Shown here: piece by piece, positions 10,329 to 13,266 of the stretch
Numbering within the stretch: position 1 is the first letter of the stretch
Layout: the number at the start of each line of letters is the position of its first letter
DNA from: Baffinella frigidus
Taxonomy: Eukaryota; Cryptophyceae; Cryptomonadales; Baffinellaceae
Assembly: GCA_026770585.1 (NCBI GenBank)
Contig: MU646364.1
Span: 306,134 to 319,530 of the forward strand
Direction of reading: 5' to 3'
Length of the DNA stretch: 13,397 bases
The notes under the pieces: model-generated
Seen by the model: the letters and a program-made list of their open reading frames with translations, nothing else
The model's database searches: none
What the model was told of the DNA's origin: nothing
Made by a program: the position numbers and the translations under genes

Positions 10329-13266
10329 TCTCTCTCTCTCACCAGGGTCCGTGGGGCGATCGAAGCAGGTCCCAAACGTCACCCTCACTATCCTTCCCCA
10401 CCCACTCCGGCAGGTCACGCAGCCTCGGCGGCACATCCCCCCCCCCCTCCCCCTCACCCCCTCCCCACCCCTCCTCTGCGGGCGGGTGCTCGACCATGCT
10501 GGCTGCAACCTGCCGCAGGGAGAGGAAAGAACCGGTCGGCAATCTCATGTGGAAAAGTTTTTAATTAAAAAAATACAGGCAGCGAAGTTTACTACACATT
10601 GTTGTCGTTACCTGTAATATTAAAGCAATAGCGAAGTAATTTTGATTGAACCCATTTTTTTATTTTGAAAATTCCATATGAAATCGCCGGGTGGGGGAGC
10701 ATGGTGGGTGGAGGCCGCGGGAGAGTGGGTCATCTGGTGGCTTGCAAGCAGGCAGACAGAGGGCAGAGGCGGAGAACAGCAACTTGCGGTGACGCGCTTG
10801 ACAGCAGGGAGGCAAAACCATGCAGCGGAGGGCAGATGCAGAGGCAGAGGCCAGGATTGGGGACAGGGGACATGCGCAGAGGCATGGGGCTCAACACGAG
10901 GATGCACCACTTTGACCGTTCGATTATTAACATATGTGATGGTCTTATATAAAAGACACGCGGGGGGCAACCTCGGGGCCTGCACGACCGCGGGATGGGT
11001 GAAGGTTTTAGGGTCGAGGGTTTAGGGTTTAGGGTTTAGGGTTTAGGGTTTAGGGTTTATGGTTTAGGGTTTATGGTTTATGGTTTAGGGTTTAGGGTTT
11101 AGGGTTTGGGGTGACCTCTCGGCGGCGGTGGGCGCGCGTTTCGAGCAGTTGGATCAGCGCTGGGTCCAGTGCCTGCAGGAAATCACACGGGGGAGGCGTG
11201 TGAGTGGGGCCAGCACACACACCACCATGGGAAGGAACGCTGCGCTGTTCTCGAGTCGCCGGCGTCACCACAAACACACACACACACACACACACACTCT
11301 CTCTCTCTCTCCCTCCTGGCGCAACAGTCATCTGCCCCGATGTATCCAGTCTTGGTCAAACCTTCGCTGCACTTACACGTGGACTACGGACCTTTCACCA
11401 GAAGGCGACTTGCCCTGCACAATTACATGAAGCCATTTATCGGTACACATTTGGTCACGTTACTGCTAAATCTAGGTCCTGAAACTTTTGTAGCCCACCG
11501 AGTGGCGATGAGGTGCCTGGTTAGGGTATGGCGACCAACTCTGGCGATGTATGTATGGGTGAATGGATGGACGGATGGGTGGACGGATTTGTGAAGACAG
11601 GTAAGCATGGACGGATGGATGGGTGGGTGTGTAGGTGAGTGTATTAGTGGATGGGTGGGTGAGTGGGAGGATGGGTGGGGACACATACCGAGTGAAGATG
11701 TTCCTGAGCAGCCTTGATCTGTTCGGGCGGCATCTTCCGCATCGTCGCCATGTTCTGCTCATGCACCTGAGCACATCACCGCACGTGCGCCCTTCAGGTT
11801 ATGGGGTCCACGGCAGGTCATTACTGGGAATTTCAGGGCGCACCGGTTCGTTTCGTAGTACTCAATGGTACGTACTGACCTGGCGACACGCAACTCCTCG
11901 TCCTTACCACGTCCGATCCGAATACAAAACTCCTGGACGTGTTCTGACATACGGGCGAGTTGGGGCACGCTGTCGGGTCACTCAGGCGTGGTGTACTCTG
12001 TATGGCCAGAGAAGGGAGTGACGTTAGCCCACGCGGGCGTGTCGTGGGTTGTGCGGGCAGGAGGATATGATTGGGAACTCCGACCACGACACTACAAATA
12101 CGTATACAGATCCGCACTACTCACACGTGCATCGTCGCCATGTTCTGCTCTTGCACCTACCGCAGGGAAATCCCGTGAGCAACGATTTCTGGTAAAAAAA
12201 TGACTTCCCACATGACCGCACGTACGCCCTTCAGGTTATGGGGTACACGCTCGATTGGGCGCACGTGCGGAAGAGGGTGAACACGTCAGCCCCTGCGGGC
12301 GTGCTGTGGGTAGTGCGGGTAGAATGGTAGTATTGGGAACTCCGACCACGACACGCCATATACGTATACACACGTGCTTCGCCCGCGAGATTGCCCGCGT
12401 GACCATCTTAAGGGGCCAATTTCTCGCGCAAATGGGGGTGGTGGGGGTGGACGGACACCTGCATCATATCCATGGAGTCTTTCTCGCGCGCTCCTTCTTG
12501 CAATATCTGCACACCCCATGATTATGCGTCAACAACTCAACGGGACTCATTTCAGAGAATGCATTGATTAAAGCCTTTTCTGCCAACGAAAATCACTACG
12601 CAACTGCTTTACTATTGCTAGTATGATCCAATTGTGTAGTATTTTATGTTGGACGAAAGGCTCTACTCAATACGTGTTCTCAGATGAGGACACGTGAGCG
12701 TAGAGAACTTGTCTGAGAGTAGACATCCAGGAAAAAAATCAACAACCGTCAACGTGCACGACATTGGCAACACAATGCCACCTTCCGGAATAACTCATTG
12801 CTTGGTGACTATCGTCTTTGTAGACCGCTCTAATGTTGGGTGATGCTGATAGTCCATGCCACGTCCTGGACCCCAAGGTTCTACCAAACGTCGGCAACGG
12901 ATAATCATCACGCTCTCTGTTCGCAGGCGCACACATCAACGTCTTGAGACTTATAGCCTTTTGGATCACTCGTCTATGGCCTGAGAGTAATAAAGAAGAA
13001 GAAGACTAGAAGCTTATCCGGAGAAACCTATTTTTCTTTCATTTGATGGCAACGAAAATTACTACACAATTCGTATTTATTAGTAAGTTTGAAGCATCTG
13101 TGTAGCAATTTTCGTTGCCATTAAATGAAAGAAAAATGGGTTTCCCCGGATAAAAGCACACCTCCGCAGCCATCAAGTCTGTTTCTCCAGCAGCGAAGCC
13201 CGCATTCCCGATGCTCCGACCCTGCACACATGCCGTGGCATCACCCCATTTAAGATTGCGTGACAT
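486..13266 (-). CDS. TPR-array protein, 24-exon gene model (partial or uncertain at both ends)
   Basis: This span is a gene-level model built by joining minus-strand exons; the exons are listed separately. About 2,086 coding nt (near 695 residues) are spread over 12.8 kb. Exons 7-24 read as about 12-13 TPR units of near 34 residues, with the usual small residue at position 8, Ala at 20, Ala at 27 and Pro at 32; examples of helix-B ends are [38 protein letters not shown] and [11 protein letters not shown]. TPRs are helical-hairpin protein-binding scaffolds. Exons 1-6 are not TPR and carry a Met/Gln-rich helix ([19 protein letters not shown]). No signal peptide, membrane segment or catalytic domain is visible. 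All acceptors but one are CAG, donors are GT with poorly conserved downstream bases, and 20 of 23 junctions are phase 0. Weak points are the start, the exon 5/6 phase clash, and the missing stop codon. Specific function unknown. Confidence 0.8.
649..755. mobile_element. MITE copy 2, inverted relative to copy 1
   Basis: Ends GTATCCCTTAAGTG and CGCCACTTGAGGGATAT, length 107 bp against 106 bp for copy 1. Core 674-710 is the reverse complement of 195-231. At the place where copy 1 has its 16-bp palindrome, this copy has an unrelated perfect 20-bp palindrome (718-737, half-site GCTGGTCAAA). It lies in intron 23. Confidence 0.8.
823..879 (-). CDS. TPR gene exon 23
   Basis: Acceptor CCCTCACAG, 19 codons ([19 protein letters not shown]), donor GCG|GTGCGTGAG, phase 0. 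It would be helix A of a last or next TPR, completed by [16 protein letters not shown] of exon 24. The alternative acceptor nearer the exon (CCCACAG) leads to an immediate stop in phase 0, so the outer one is used. Confidence 0.6.
880..1222 (-). other. Intron 22
   Basis: 343 nt between exons 22 and 23. It holds short CAGCCAGT runs at 1040-1066 and a doubled GAGGC(C/A)A motif at 1122-1153. Nothing else recognised. Confidence 0.55.
1223..1302 (-). CDS. TPR gene exon 22
   Basis: Acceptor TGTGGCAG; two bases complete a Gly begun in exon 21, then [20 protein letters not shown] and ALLAPK; donor AAG|GTACTATC, phase 0. Joined to exon 21 it is a consensus TPR ([18 protein letters not shown]). Confidence 0.85.
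1362..1393 (+). repeat. GAA-tailed repeat end, copy a
   Basis: CTGTATCGAGAGTAA followed by (GAA)n. The same 15 bases occur at 4997-5011 and 5500-5514, and a shortened form at 12981-12990, each followed by GAA repeats. This is the sort of 3' end left by a retroposon with a microsatellite tail (inference). Upstream sequence is not shared here, so this copy is very short. Confidence 0.6.
1474..1653. repeat. Foldback region with three CACTTTTGGCG motifs
   Basis: The 11-mer is inverted at 1474-1484 and direct at 1537-1547 and 1643-1653. GGGAA/TTCCC segments flank the first two, giving an imperfect stem. A perfect 9-bp-arm hairpin (GTGGCACGG, loop CGCC) is at 1586-1607, with further pairing outside it. 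Confidence 0.55.
1885..2062. repeat. GGACCAGG units, direct and inverted
   Basis: GAGGCTGGACCAGGATTG at 1911-1928 is an exact inverted match to 1980-1997. Related units are at 1887-1903 and 1964-1980, and TGAGGCAGGACCAGGA at 2047-2062 sits on the donor of exon 21. The array may therefore have grown out of the splice-site sequence. Confidence 0.6.
2064..2166 (-). CDS. TPR gene exon 21
   Basis: Acceptor GCGCGACAG, 103 nt, donor AAG|GTCCTGG, ending in phase 1. Reads [20 protein letters not shown] then [17 protein letters not shown] pattern is clear ([17 protein letters not shown]). The donor is the first unit of a diverged GGACCAGG repeat that recurs across intron 21. Confidence 0.85.
2167..2774 (-). 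other. Intron 20 with telomere-like and ATTT tracts
   Basis: 608 nt between exons 20 and 21. It holds an (ATTT)n run at 2290-2330 and the TTTAGGG-type tract at 2443-2714. No exon recognised. Confidence 0.6.
2443..2714 (+). repeat. Interstitial TTTAGGG-type telomere-like tract
   Basis: About 270 bp of TTTAGGG with variants TTTCGGG, TTCAGGG and TTTATGG. The purest part is near 2560-2600. TTTAGGG is the telomere repeat of plants and many algae. On the gene strand it is CCCTAAA, inside intron 20. Confidence 0.85.
2775..2849 (-). CDS. TPR gene exon 20
   Basis: Acceptor GACTGGCAG, 25 codons starting [20 protein letters not shown] and ending LLNCA, donor GCG|GTATCC, phase 0. A good TPR helix B ([13 protein letters not shown]) plus the start of helix A. 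Confidence 0.85.
2880..2984. repeat. GAGAGG purine-rich tract in intron 19
   Basis: Plus strand is almost pure GA/GGGA; on the gene strand it is a CTCTCC pyrimidine tract that begins a few bases after the exon 19 donor and fills most of this 136-nt intron. Confidence 0.7.
2986..3063 (-). CDS. TPR gene exon 19
   Basis: Acceptor GCATCACAG, 26 codons starting [20 protein letters not shown] and ending EIGDCP, donor CCT|GTGCGTCC, phase 0. Ends helix B of one TPR and supplies the next helix A. The intron before it consists of tandem copies that begin with this acceptor edge (second copy at about 3175-3200). Confidence 0.85.
3057..3440. repeat. Degenerate tandem repeat starting at the exon 19 acceptor
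   Basis: The segment from CAGCACCT through GATGCGAGAGAGGGCACAC is repeated from about 3175, 117 nt later, and again in shorter form from about 3356 (GCATGCGATGAGAAAGAGG). CGCCACTCAGG recurs inside the units. The first 6-8 bases of each full unit are the acceptor edge of exon 19. Confidence 0.7.
3615..3741. mobile_element. 127-bp foldback, MITE-like
   Basis: Left end TTACCACGCCAGA and right end TCTGGCGTGGTAA are exact inverted repeats of 13 bp; weaker pairing continues to about 31 bp. No coding capacity. It lies directly beside the duplicated exon 18 edge. Assignment as a transposon is inferred from structure only. Confidence 0.55.
3750..3774 (-). pseudogene. Broken copy of the exon 18 3' end
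   Basis: Minus strand reads CGCCCACCAGCTTTGCCGCG followed by AGGCACG, against the exon end CGCCCACCAGCTCTACCGCG followed by AGGTTGC. Two substitutions change coding (LYRE to LCRE) and the donor GT is GC. The copy is 84 nt downstream of the true edge, inside intron 18. Confidence 0.7.
3834..3938 (-). CDS. TPR gene exon 18
   Basis: Acceptor AAACCGCAG, 35 codons, donor GAG|GTTGCATT, phase 0. Reads [20 protein letters not shown] then [15 protein letters not shown]. The acceptor tract is the end of a TTTGGGG-type tract. Both edges have copies in the neighbouring introns: acceptor edge at 4240-4249, donor edge at about 3750-3774. Confidence 0.88.
3939..4449 (-). other. Intron 17, dominated by TTTGG tracts
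   Basis: 511 nt between exons 17 and 18. About 300 nt are TTTGGGG/TTTGGTG/TTTGTTG repeats. The remaining 4250-4440 shows no exon. Confidence 0.6.
3943..4240 (+). repeat. TTTGGGG / TTTGGTG / TTTGTTG tract
   Basis: Three zones follow one another: TTTGGGG with TTGGGGA variants (3943-4045), TTTGTTG (4050-4085) and TTTGGTG (4080-4210). It is bounded on both sides by TCAGCGCCTG (3932-3941 and 4240-4249), which contains the exon 18 acceptor. On the gene strand the near end CCCCAAACCGCAG acts as the acceptor tract. G-runs could form G-quadruplexes on the plus strand. Confidence 0.85.
4450..4512 (-). CDS. TPR gene exon 17
   Basis: Acceptor CTTGGGCAG, 21 codons starting [20 protein letters not shown], donor CAG|GTCCCCCC, phase 0. 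Helix A plus most of helix B, completed by ALTVDPAH in exon 18. The acceptor edge (GGGCAG|CTG) recurs at 4566 and 4732, and as GGGAAGCTG at 4629. Confidence 0.88.
4511..4740. repeat. Irregular tandem repeat of the exon 17 acceptor edge
   Basis: CAGCTGCCC occurs at 4510, 4564 and 4730, with CAGCTTCCC near 4627. CCCATCTGACCTCGT occurs at 4547-4561 and 4667-4681, and GTGCACCCCA twice. Units are 54-103 nt. The first copy is the acceptor used by exon 17. Confidence 0.7.
4513..5031 (-). other. Intron 16
   Basis: 519 nt between exons 16 and 17. It holds repeats of the exon 17 acceptor edge (4512-4740), CCTGCCTC runs (4768-4840), and a GAA-tailed repeat (about 4906-5027) ending at the exon 16 donor. 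Confidence 0.6.
4906..5027 (+). mobile_element. GAA-tailed dispersed repeat, copy b
   Basis: Contains TTTTATGGCGAGCC (4940-4953, also at 6708-6721), GGACCTGTATCGAGAGTAA (4993-5011, also in copy c) and ends in GAAGAAGAAGAC. The tail stops about 3 nt from the exon 16 donor on the other strand. A retroposon 3' end is inferred from shared sequence plus microsatellite tail; the 5' boundary is not defined. Confidence 0.55.
5032..5115 (-). CDS. TPR gene exon 16
   Basis: Acceptor GGCTGGCAG, 28 codons, donor CAG|GTTCGTC, phase 0. Reads [20 protein letters not shown] then RHVDALTQ, a canonical TPR. The donor is within a few bases of the (GAA)n end of a dispersed repeat on the opposite strand. Confidence 0.88.
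5116..5547 (-). other. Intron 15
   Basis: 432 nt between exons 15 and 16. It is C-rich on the plus strand with GTCAC/CCGTCAC repeats (5138-5330), followed by the GAA-tailed repeat copy c next to the exon 15 donor. Confidence 0.6.
5443..5532 (+). mobile_element. GAA-tailed dispersed repeat, copy c
   Basis: CTCATAGACTTTTGTATCAC near 5448 matches CTTATAGCCTTTTGGATCAC of copy d; GGACCTGTATCGAGAGTAA matches copy b; it ends in (GAA)n. The tail lies about 14 nt from the exon 15 donor. It therefore links copies b and d into one family. Confidence 0.6.
5548..5604 (-). CDS. TPR gene exon 15
   Basis: Acceptor GCGGGGCAG, 19 codons ([19 protein letters not shown]), donor CAC|GTGCGC, phase 0. It finishes helix B ([12 protein letters not shown]) and begins the next helix A; joined to exon 16 it matches the TPR consensus with no gap ([17 protein letters not shown]). 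A GAA-tailed repeat lies about 14 nt into the following intron. Confidence 0.85.
5605..6243 (-). other. Intron 14 with GGCA/GGTA and CTTT runs
   Basis: 639 nt between exons 14 and 15. (CT)n/CTTT run at 5813-5890, (GGCA/GGTA)n at 6037-6240. A stretch at 5900-6035 contains a GGTACCGGTACG motif and nothing else recognised. Confidence 0.6.
6037..6240. repeat. (GGCA/GGTA)n tetranucleotide array
   Basis: About 200 bp of GGCA, GGTA and GGTT tetramers with CATGCA interruptions. On the gene strand it is TGCC/TACC and starts within a few bases of the exon 14 donor. Confidence 0.85.
6244..6444 (-). CDS. TPR gene exon 14, TPR with Gly/Pro-rich insertion
   Basis: Acceptor TCCGCACAG, 67 codons, donor GCG|GTGCCTACC, phase 0. 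Reads [20 protein letters not shown], then about 35 residues rich in Gly and Pro ([31 protein letters not shown]), then [14 protein letters not shown]. The insertion separates helix A from helix B of one TPR and probably forms a surface loop. It is the longest exon. Confidence 0.8.
6458..6570. repeat. (GTGA/GTGC)n array in intron 13
   Basis: Tetranucleotide GTGA, then GTGC, runs fill most of this 160-nt intron between exons 13 and 14. Confidence 0.85.
6605..6697 (-). CDS. TPR gene exon 13
   Basis: Donor CAG|GTACCCCC, 31 codons starting [20 protein letters not shown] and ending [11 protein letters not shown], phase 0. This is a complete TPR hairpin ([20 protein letters not shown]). The acceptor TATTTAGAG is the weakest in the gene and lies at the border of a dispersed repeat (TTTTATGGCGAGCC at 6708-6721, also at 4940-4953); similarity to the other copy runs on to the first exon codons. 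Confidence 0.75.
6708..6745 (+). repeat. Fragment of the TTTATGGCGAGCC repeat
   Basis: TTTTATGGCGAGCC followed by AGTTT(C/T)AC and CGCAGAA parallels copy b at 4940-4972. There is no GAA tail, so this is a truncated copy. Similarity appears to extend to the left (CATTT..CT.CTC.AAAT) into the start of exon 13. Confidence 0.5.
6871..6951 (-). CDS. TPR gene exon 12
   Basis: Acceptor GCAGTCAG, 27 codons starting [20 protein letters not shown], donor CGG|GTGACGCC, phase 0. The first part is TPR helix B following AGRLPH of exon 11. The tail (PGRLLAR) is a longer than usual linker before the next helix A, so the donor could lie elsewhere. Confidence 0.65.
6961..7112. repeat. Tandem repeats in intron 11
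   Basis: TTGGATGGAATCTGG occurs at 6967 and 7052, 85 nt apart. The 7077-7112 segment repeats the donor edge of exon 11 (GGCAAG..ACCGGCGATCTG). This short intron is therefore mostly duplicated material. Confidence 0.65.
7162..7269 (-). CDS. TPR gene exon 11
   Basis: Acceptor CCCTGGCAG, 36 codons, donor CAC|GTCCACC, phase 0. Reads [20 protein letters not shown] then [17 protein letters not shown] second possible donor (GCCG|GTCGC, ending at 7176) would leave phase 1 and break the join to exon 12, so the longer form is preferred. A diverged copy of the donor edge lies at 7077-7112 inside intron 11. Confidence 0.8.
7270..7946 (-). other. Intron 10
   Basis: 677 nt between exons 10 and 11. (GTGA)n array at 7362-7515, an imperfect CCATGG palindrome near 7560-7580, doubled GGTCCTCCT near 7846-7870, and an A/T-rich tandem TTTGAATTACTT at 7888-7930. 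No exon recognised. Confidence 0.6.
7362..7515. repeat. (GTGA)n tetranucleotide array
   Basis: About 150 bp of GTGA with GTGC, GCGA and GAAA variants. Similar arrays occupy introns 7 and 13. Confidence 0.9.
7947..8036 (-). CDS. TPR gene exon 10
   Basis: Acceptor TGTGAGCAG, 30 codons, donor CCG|GTACGC, phase 0. Reads [20 protein letters not shown] then [10 protein letters not shown]: the helix-B end of one TPR and helix A of the next. The loop NDP joins [15 protein letters not shown] of exon 11 in good TPR register. Confidence 0.85.
8037..8384 (-). other. Intron 9
   Basis: 348 nt between exons 9 and 10. It contains the 12-bp minisatellite (8260-8380), a diverged exon 9 donor edge (8222-8259), and a further 180 nt with a weak repeat of GATGCCTTCTGA/GATGCCTTTTGA at 8117 and 8141. 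Confidence 0.6.
8222..8380. repeat. 12-bp minisatellite with duplicated exon 9 donor edge
   Basis: Units of TTTGTTGGAGGG with variants TTTGAAGGG and TTTTTTTGGATG. It lies between the true exon 9 donor edge (8380-8417) and a second copy of that edge (8222-8259), which matches at 30 of 38 positions including AAG|GT. On the gene strand one frame stays open as TLQQ-type tetrapeptides. Confidence 0.75.
8385..8447 (-). CDS. TPR gene exon 9
   Basis: Acceptor GGTGGGCAG, 21 codons starting [20 protein letters not shown], donor AAG|GTACCC, phase 0 both ends. It is a TPR helix A plus the start of helix B, completed by [10 protein letters not shown] in exon 10. Both edges have second copies nearby: the acceptor edge at 8510-8544 and the donor edge at 8222-8259. 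Confidence 0.85.
8448..8780 (-). other. Intron 8
   Basis: 333 nt between exons 8 and 9. Duplicated exon 9 acceptor edge (8510-8544) and GGGA run (8474-8508), then GACAGGGA/GGATGGATG-type purine repeats (8590-8770). Confidence 0.6.
8510..8544 (-). pseudogene. Copy of the exon 9 acceptor edge
   Basis: The 35 nt match 8432-8466 at 33 positions or so, including TTTCCGGTGGGCAG and the first codons IRSEYA. A (GGGA)n run (8474-8508) separates the two. The copy runs out after the duplicated codons, so it is a decoy acceptor rather than an exon. Confidence 0.8.
8781..8865 (-). CDS. TPR gene exon 8
   Basis: Acceptor GGAGCAG directly follows a poly-C/G run; donor GAT|GTACTATC. One base completes the Arg from exon 7, then 28 codons read [20 protein letters not shown] then KLRPADPD, ending in phase 0. 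This is a clear TPR helix B ([13 protein letters not shown]). Confidence 0.85.
8866..9303 (-). other. Intron 7
   Basis: 438 nt between exons 7 and 8. GGGTCTGAGGG/GTGCAGGGTGTG repeats (8930-9015), then a GTGA-type array (9068-9245). Confidence 0.65.
9068..9245. repeat. (GTGA/GCGA)n tetranucleotide array
   Basis: About 175 bp of GTGA, GCGA and GTGC tetramers, in intron 7. Confidence 0.85.
9304..9395 (-). CDS. TPR gene exon 7, start of TPR array
   Basis: Acceptor AAACCTGCAG and donor TAG|GTACCC enclose 92 nt reading [20 protein letters not shown] then [24 protein letters not shown] is the helix-B end of a TPR-like hairpin and DLRVRFAR begins the next helix A. It ends in phase 2 (AG) and is completed by the first base of exon 8 to give Arg. 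The polypyrimidine tract of the acceptor is supplied by a CCCAAA telomere-like tract. Confidence 0.8.
9396..9862 (-). other. Intron 6
   Basis: 467 nt between exons 6 and 7. A TTTGGG-type tract (9400-9450) abuts the exon 7 acceptor; the remainder has TGGTGTG/GGCTGG repeats (9725-9830) and no recognised exon. Confidence 0.55.
9400..9450 (+). repeat. Telomere-like TTTGGG tract at the exon 7 acceptor
   Basis: GGTTTTGGGTTTGGGGATTT and variants. On the gene strand it is CCCAAA-rich and directly precedes ACCTGCAG, serving as the acceptor tract. Confidence 0.75.
9863..9930 (-). CDS. TPR gene exon 6
   Basis: Bounded by TCTAAG and CAG|GTCCATCC. After two bases it reads [20 protein letters not shown] then VQ, a strongly charged helix that continues in phase 0 into exon 7 ([15 protein letters not shown]). 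The 3' junction is convincing; the acceptor is the only AAG-type acceptor in the gene and is out of phase with exon 5, so the 5' edge is doubtful. Confidence 0.5.
9931..10342 (-). other. Intron 5 (may hide a small exon)
   Basis: 412 nt between exons 5 and 6. (CT)n at 10281-10340. The phase clash between the flanking exons suggests that an extra small exon or a different splice site lies here; none could be picked with confidence. Confidence 0.5.
10273..10347. repeat. (CT)n run flanked by a duplicated donor edge
   Basis: TCACCAGGG occurs at 10273-10281 and 10339-10347, with (CT)n between. On the gene strand this is CCCTG|GTGA, the donor of exon 5, present twice 66 nt apart. Confidence 0.8.
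10343..10509 (-). CDS. TPR gene exon 5, acidic Gly-rich linker
   Basis: Acceptor CTGCGGCAG and donor CTG|GTGAGAGAG enclose 167 nt. The translation starts [17 protein letters not shown], passes through a Gly/Glu-rich stretch, and ends in a mixed segment [18 protein letters not shown] followed by [11 protein letters not shown]. This is likely a flexible linker before the TPR domain. It ends in phase 2, while exon 6 as modelled needs phase 1, so an extra small exon, another splice site or an assembly error is implied. The donor sits at the edge of a (GA)n run. Confidence 0.6.
10510..11115 (-). other. Intron 4
   Basis: 606 nt between exons 4 and 5. TTTAGGG tract at the donor end (11005-11110), an A/T-rich stretch (10555-10675), and AGGCAGA-type purine runs (10745-10890). 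No exon recognised. Confidence 0.6.
11005..11110 (+). repeat. Interstitial TTTAGGG telomere-like tract
   Basis: About 14 near-perfect TTTAGGG units with a few TTTATGG. On the gene strand intron 4 reads GTCACCCC and then CCCTAAA units, so the tract starts immediately after the splice donor. Confidence 0.9.
11116..11172 (-). CDS. TPR gene exon 4
   Basis: Acceptor TTTCCTGCAG, 19 codons ([19 protein letters not shown]), donor GAG|GTCACC, phase 0 both ends. It reads as one amphipathic helix ending in a basic cluster. The intron that follows runs almost at once into CCCTAAA repeats (TTTAGGG on the plus strand). Confidence 0.6.
11173..11688 (-). other. Intron 3
   Basis: 516 nt between exons 3 and 4. 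(CA)n(CT)n at 11272-11312 and a GGAT/GGGT array at 11545-11680 that starts close to the exon 3 donor. Nothing recognised in 11313-11540. Confidence 0.6.
11689..11766 (-). CDS. TPR gene exon 3, Met/Gln-rich helix
   Basis: Acceptor GTGCTCAG and donor TCG|GTATGT enclose 26 codons in phase 0, containing [19 protein letters not shown]. The M-x-x-M-P-P-E-Q-I pattern resembles the Met-rich segments that accompany TPRs in some co-chaperone-like proteins; this resemblance is an inference from composition only. The first about 30 nt of this exon recur at 12128-12158. Confidence 0.65.
11738..12376. repeat. Imperfect tandem duplication filling intron 2
   Basis: 11739-11768 and 12129-12158 match almost exactly (GCATCGTCGCCATGTTCTGC then TC.TGCACCT) and contain the acceptor edge and first codons of exon 3. 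CGCCCTTCAGGTTATGGGGT occurs near 11788 and 12225. TTGGGAACTCCGACCACGAC occurs near 12070 and 12333. Unit order is the same in both copies, so this is a tandem duplication with internal indels, about 390 nt between the exon edges. Confidence 0.8.
12459..12506 (-). CDS. TPR gene exon 2
   Basis: Acceptor GTGTGCAG, 16 codons ([16 protein letters not shown]), donor CAG|GTGTCCG, phase 0 at both ends. It joins exon 3 to make a continuous charged, Met/Gln-rich helix (SMDMMQ then VHEQNMATM). Short, so supported mainly by frame, splice sites and composition. Confidence 0.55.
12572..12662. mobile_element. 91-bp foldback, relative of 13014-13153
   Basis: Ends AGCCTTTTC and GAAAGGCT are inverted; inside, CCAACGAAAATCACTACGCA pairs imperfectly with TGTGTAGTATTTTATGTTGG. 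The CAACGAAAAT(C/T)ACTAC(G/A)CAA segment is shared with the 13014-13153 element, which suggests one family with diverged ends. Confidence 0.55.
12945..13005 (+). mobile_element. GAA-tailed dispersed repeat, copy d
   Basis: CTTATAGCCTTTTGGATCAC matches copy c (CTCATAGACTTTTGTATCAC), followed by GGCCTGAGAGTAATAAAGAA and GAAGAAGAC. It has lost TATC of the CTGTATCGAGAGTAA motif. The AATAAA just before the tail could be a polyadenylation signal, as expected for a retroposed RNA (inference). Confidence 0.6.
13014..13153. mobile_element. 140-bp foldback MITE with about 55-bp arms
   Basis: The left arm starting TTATCCGGAGAAACC and the right arm ending GGTTTCCCCGGATAA pair over about 55 bp with only a few mismatches, leaving a loop of about 30 nt. 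TA lies at both ends. No coding capacity. It inserts 9 nt from the exon 1 donor. Confidence 0.8.
13162..13266 (-). CDS. TPR gene exon 1 (tentative, possible start)
   Basis: Open from an ATG at 13266 to a GAG|GTGTGC donor at 13161, giving 35 codons ending ETDLMAAE in phase 0. An in-frame TGA lies just upstream of the ATG, which allows it to be the true start. Alternatively, the TGTGTGCAG before 13221 is an acceptor and only the last 20 codons (from [13 protein letters not shown]) are exon. The 5' part overlaps a 25-bp tandem duplication (motif TTAAATGGGGT at both copies), which weakens the ATG model. No domain recognised. Confidence 0.4.

Larger units (their letters stand above)
12507..13161 (-). 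other. Intron 1 (tentative), element-rich
   Basis: 655 nt between exons 1 and 2. It contains the foldback pair (12572-12662, 13014-13153), an imperfect hairpin CTCTAC..GTAGAG at 12661-12705, and the GAA-tailed repeat copy d. The 12710-12940 stretch shows no exon. Confidence 0.5.

Noticed and set aside
10932-10960. TATA-like CTTATATAAAAG as a promoter
   Set aside because: It lies inside intron 4, with no gene on the plus strand starting after it.
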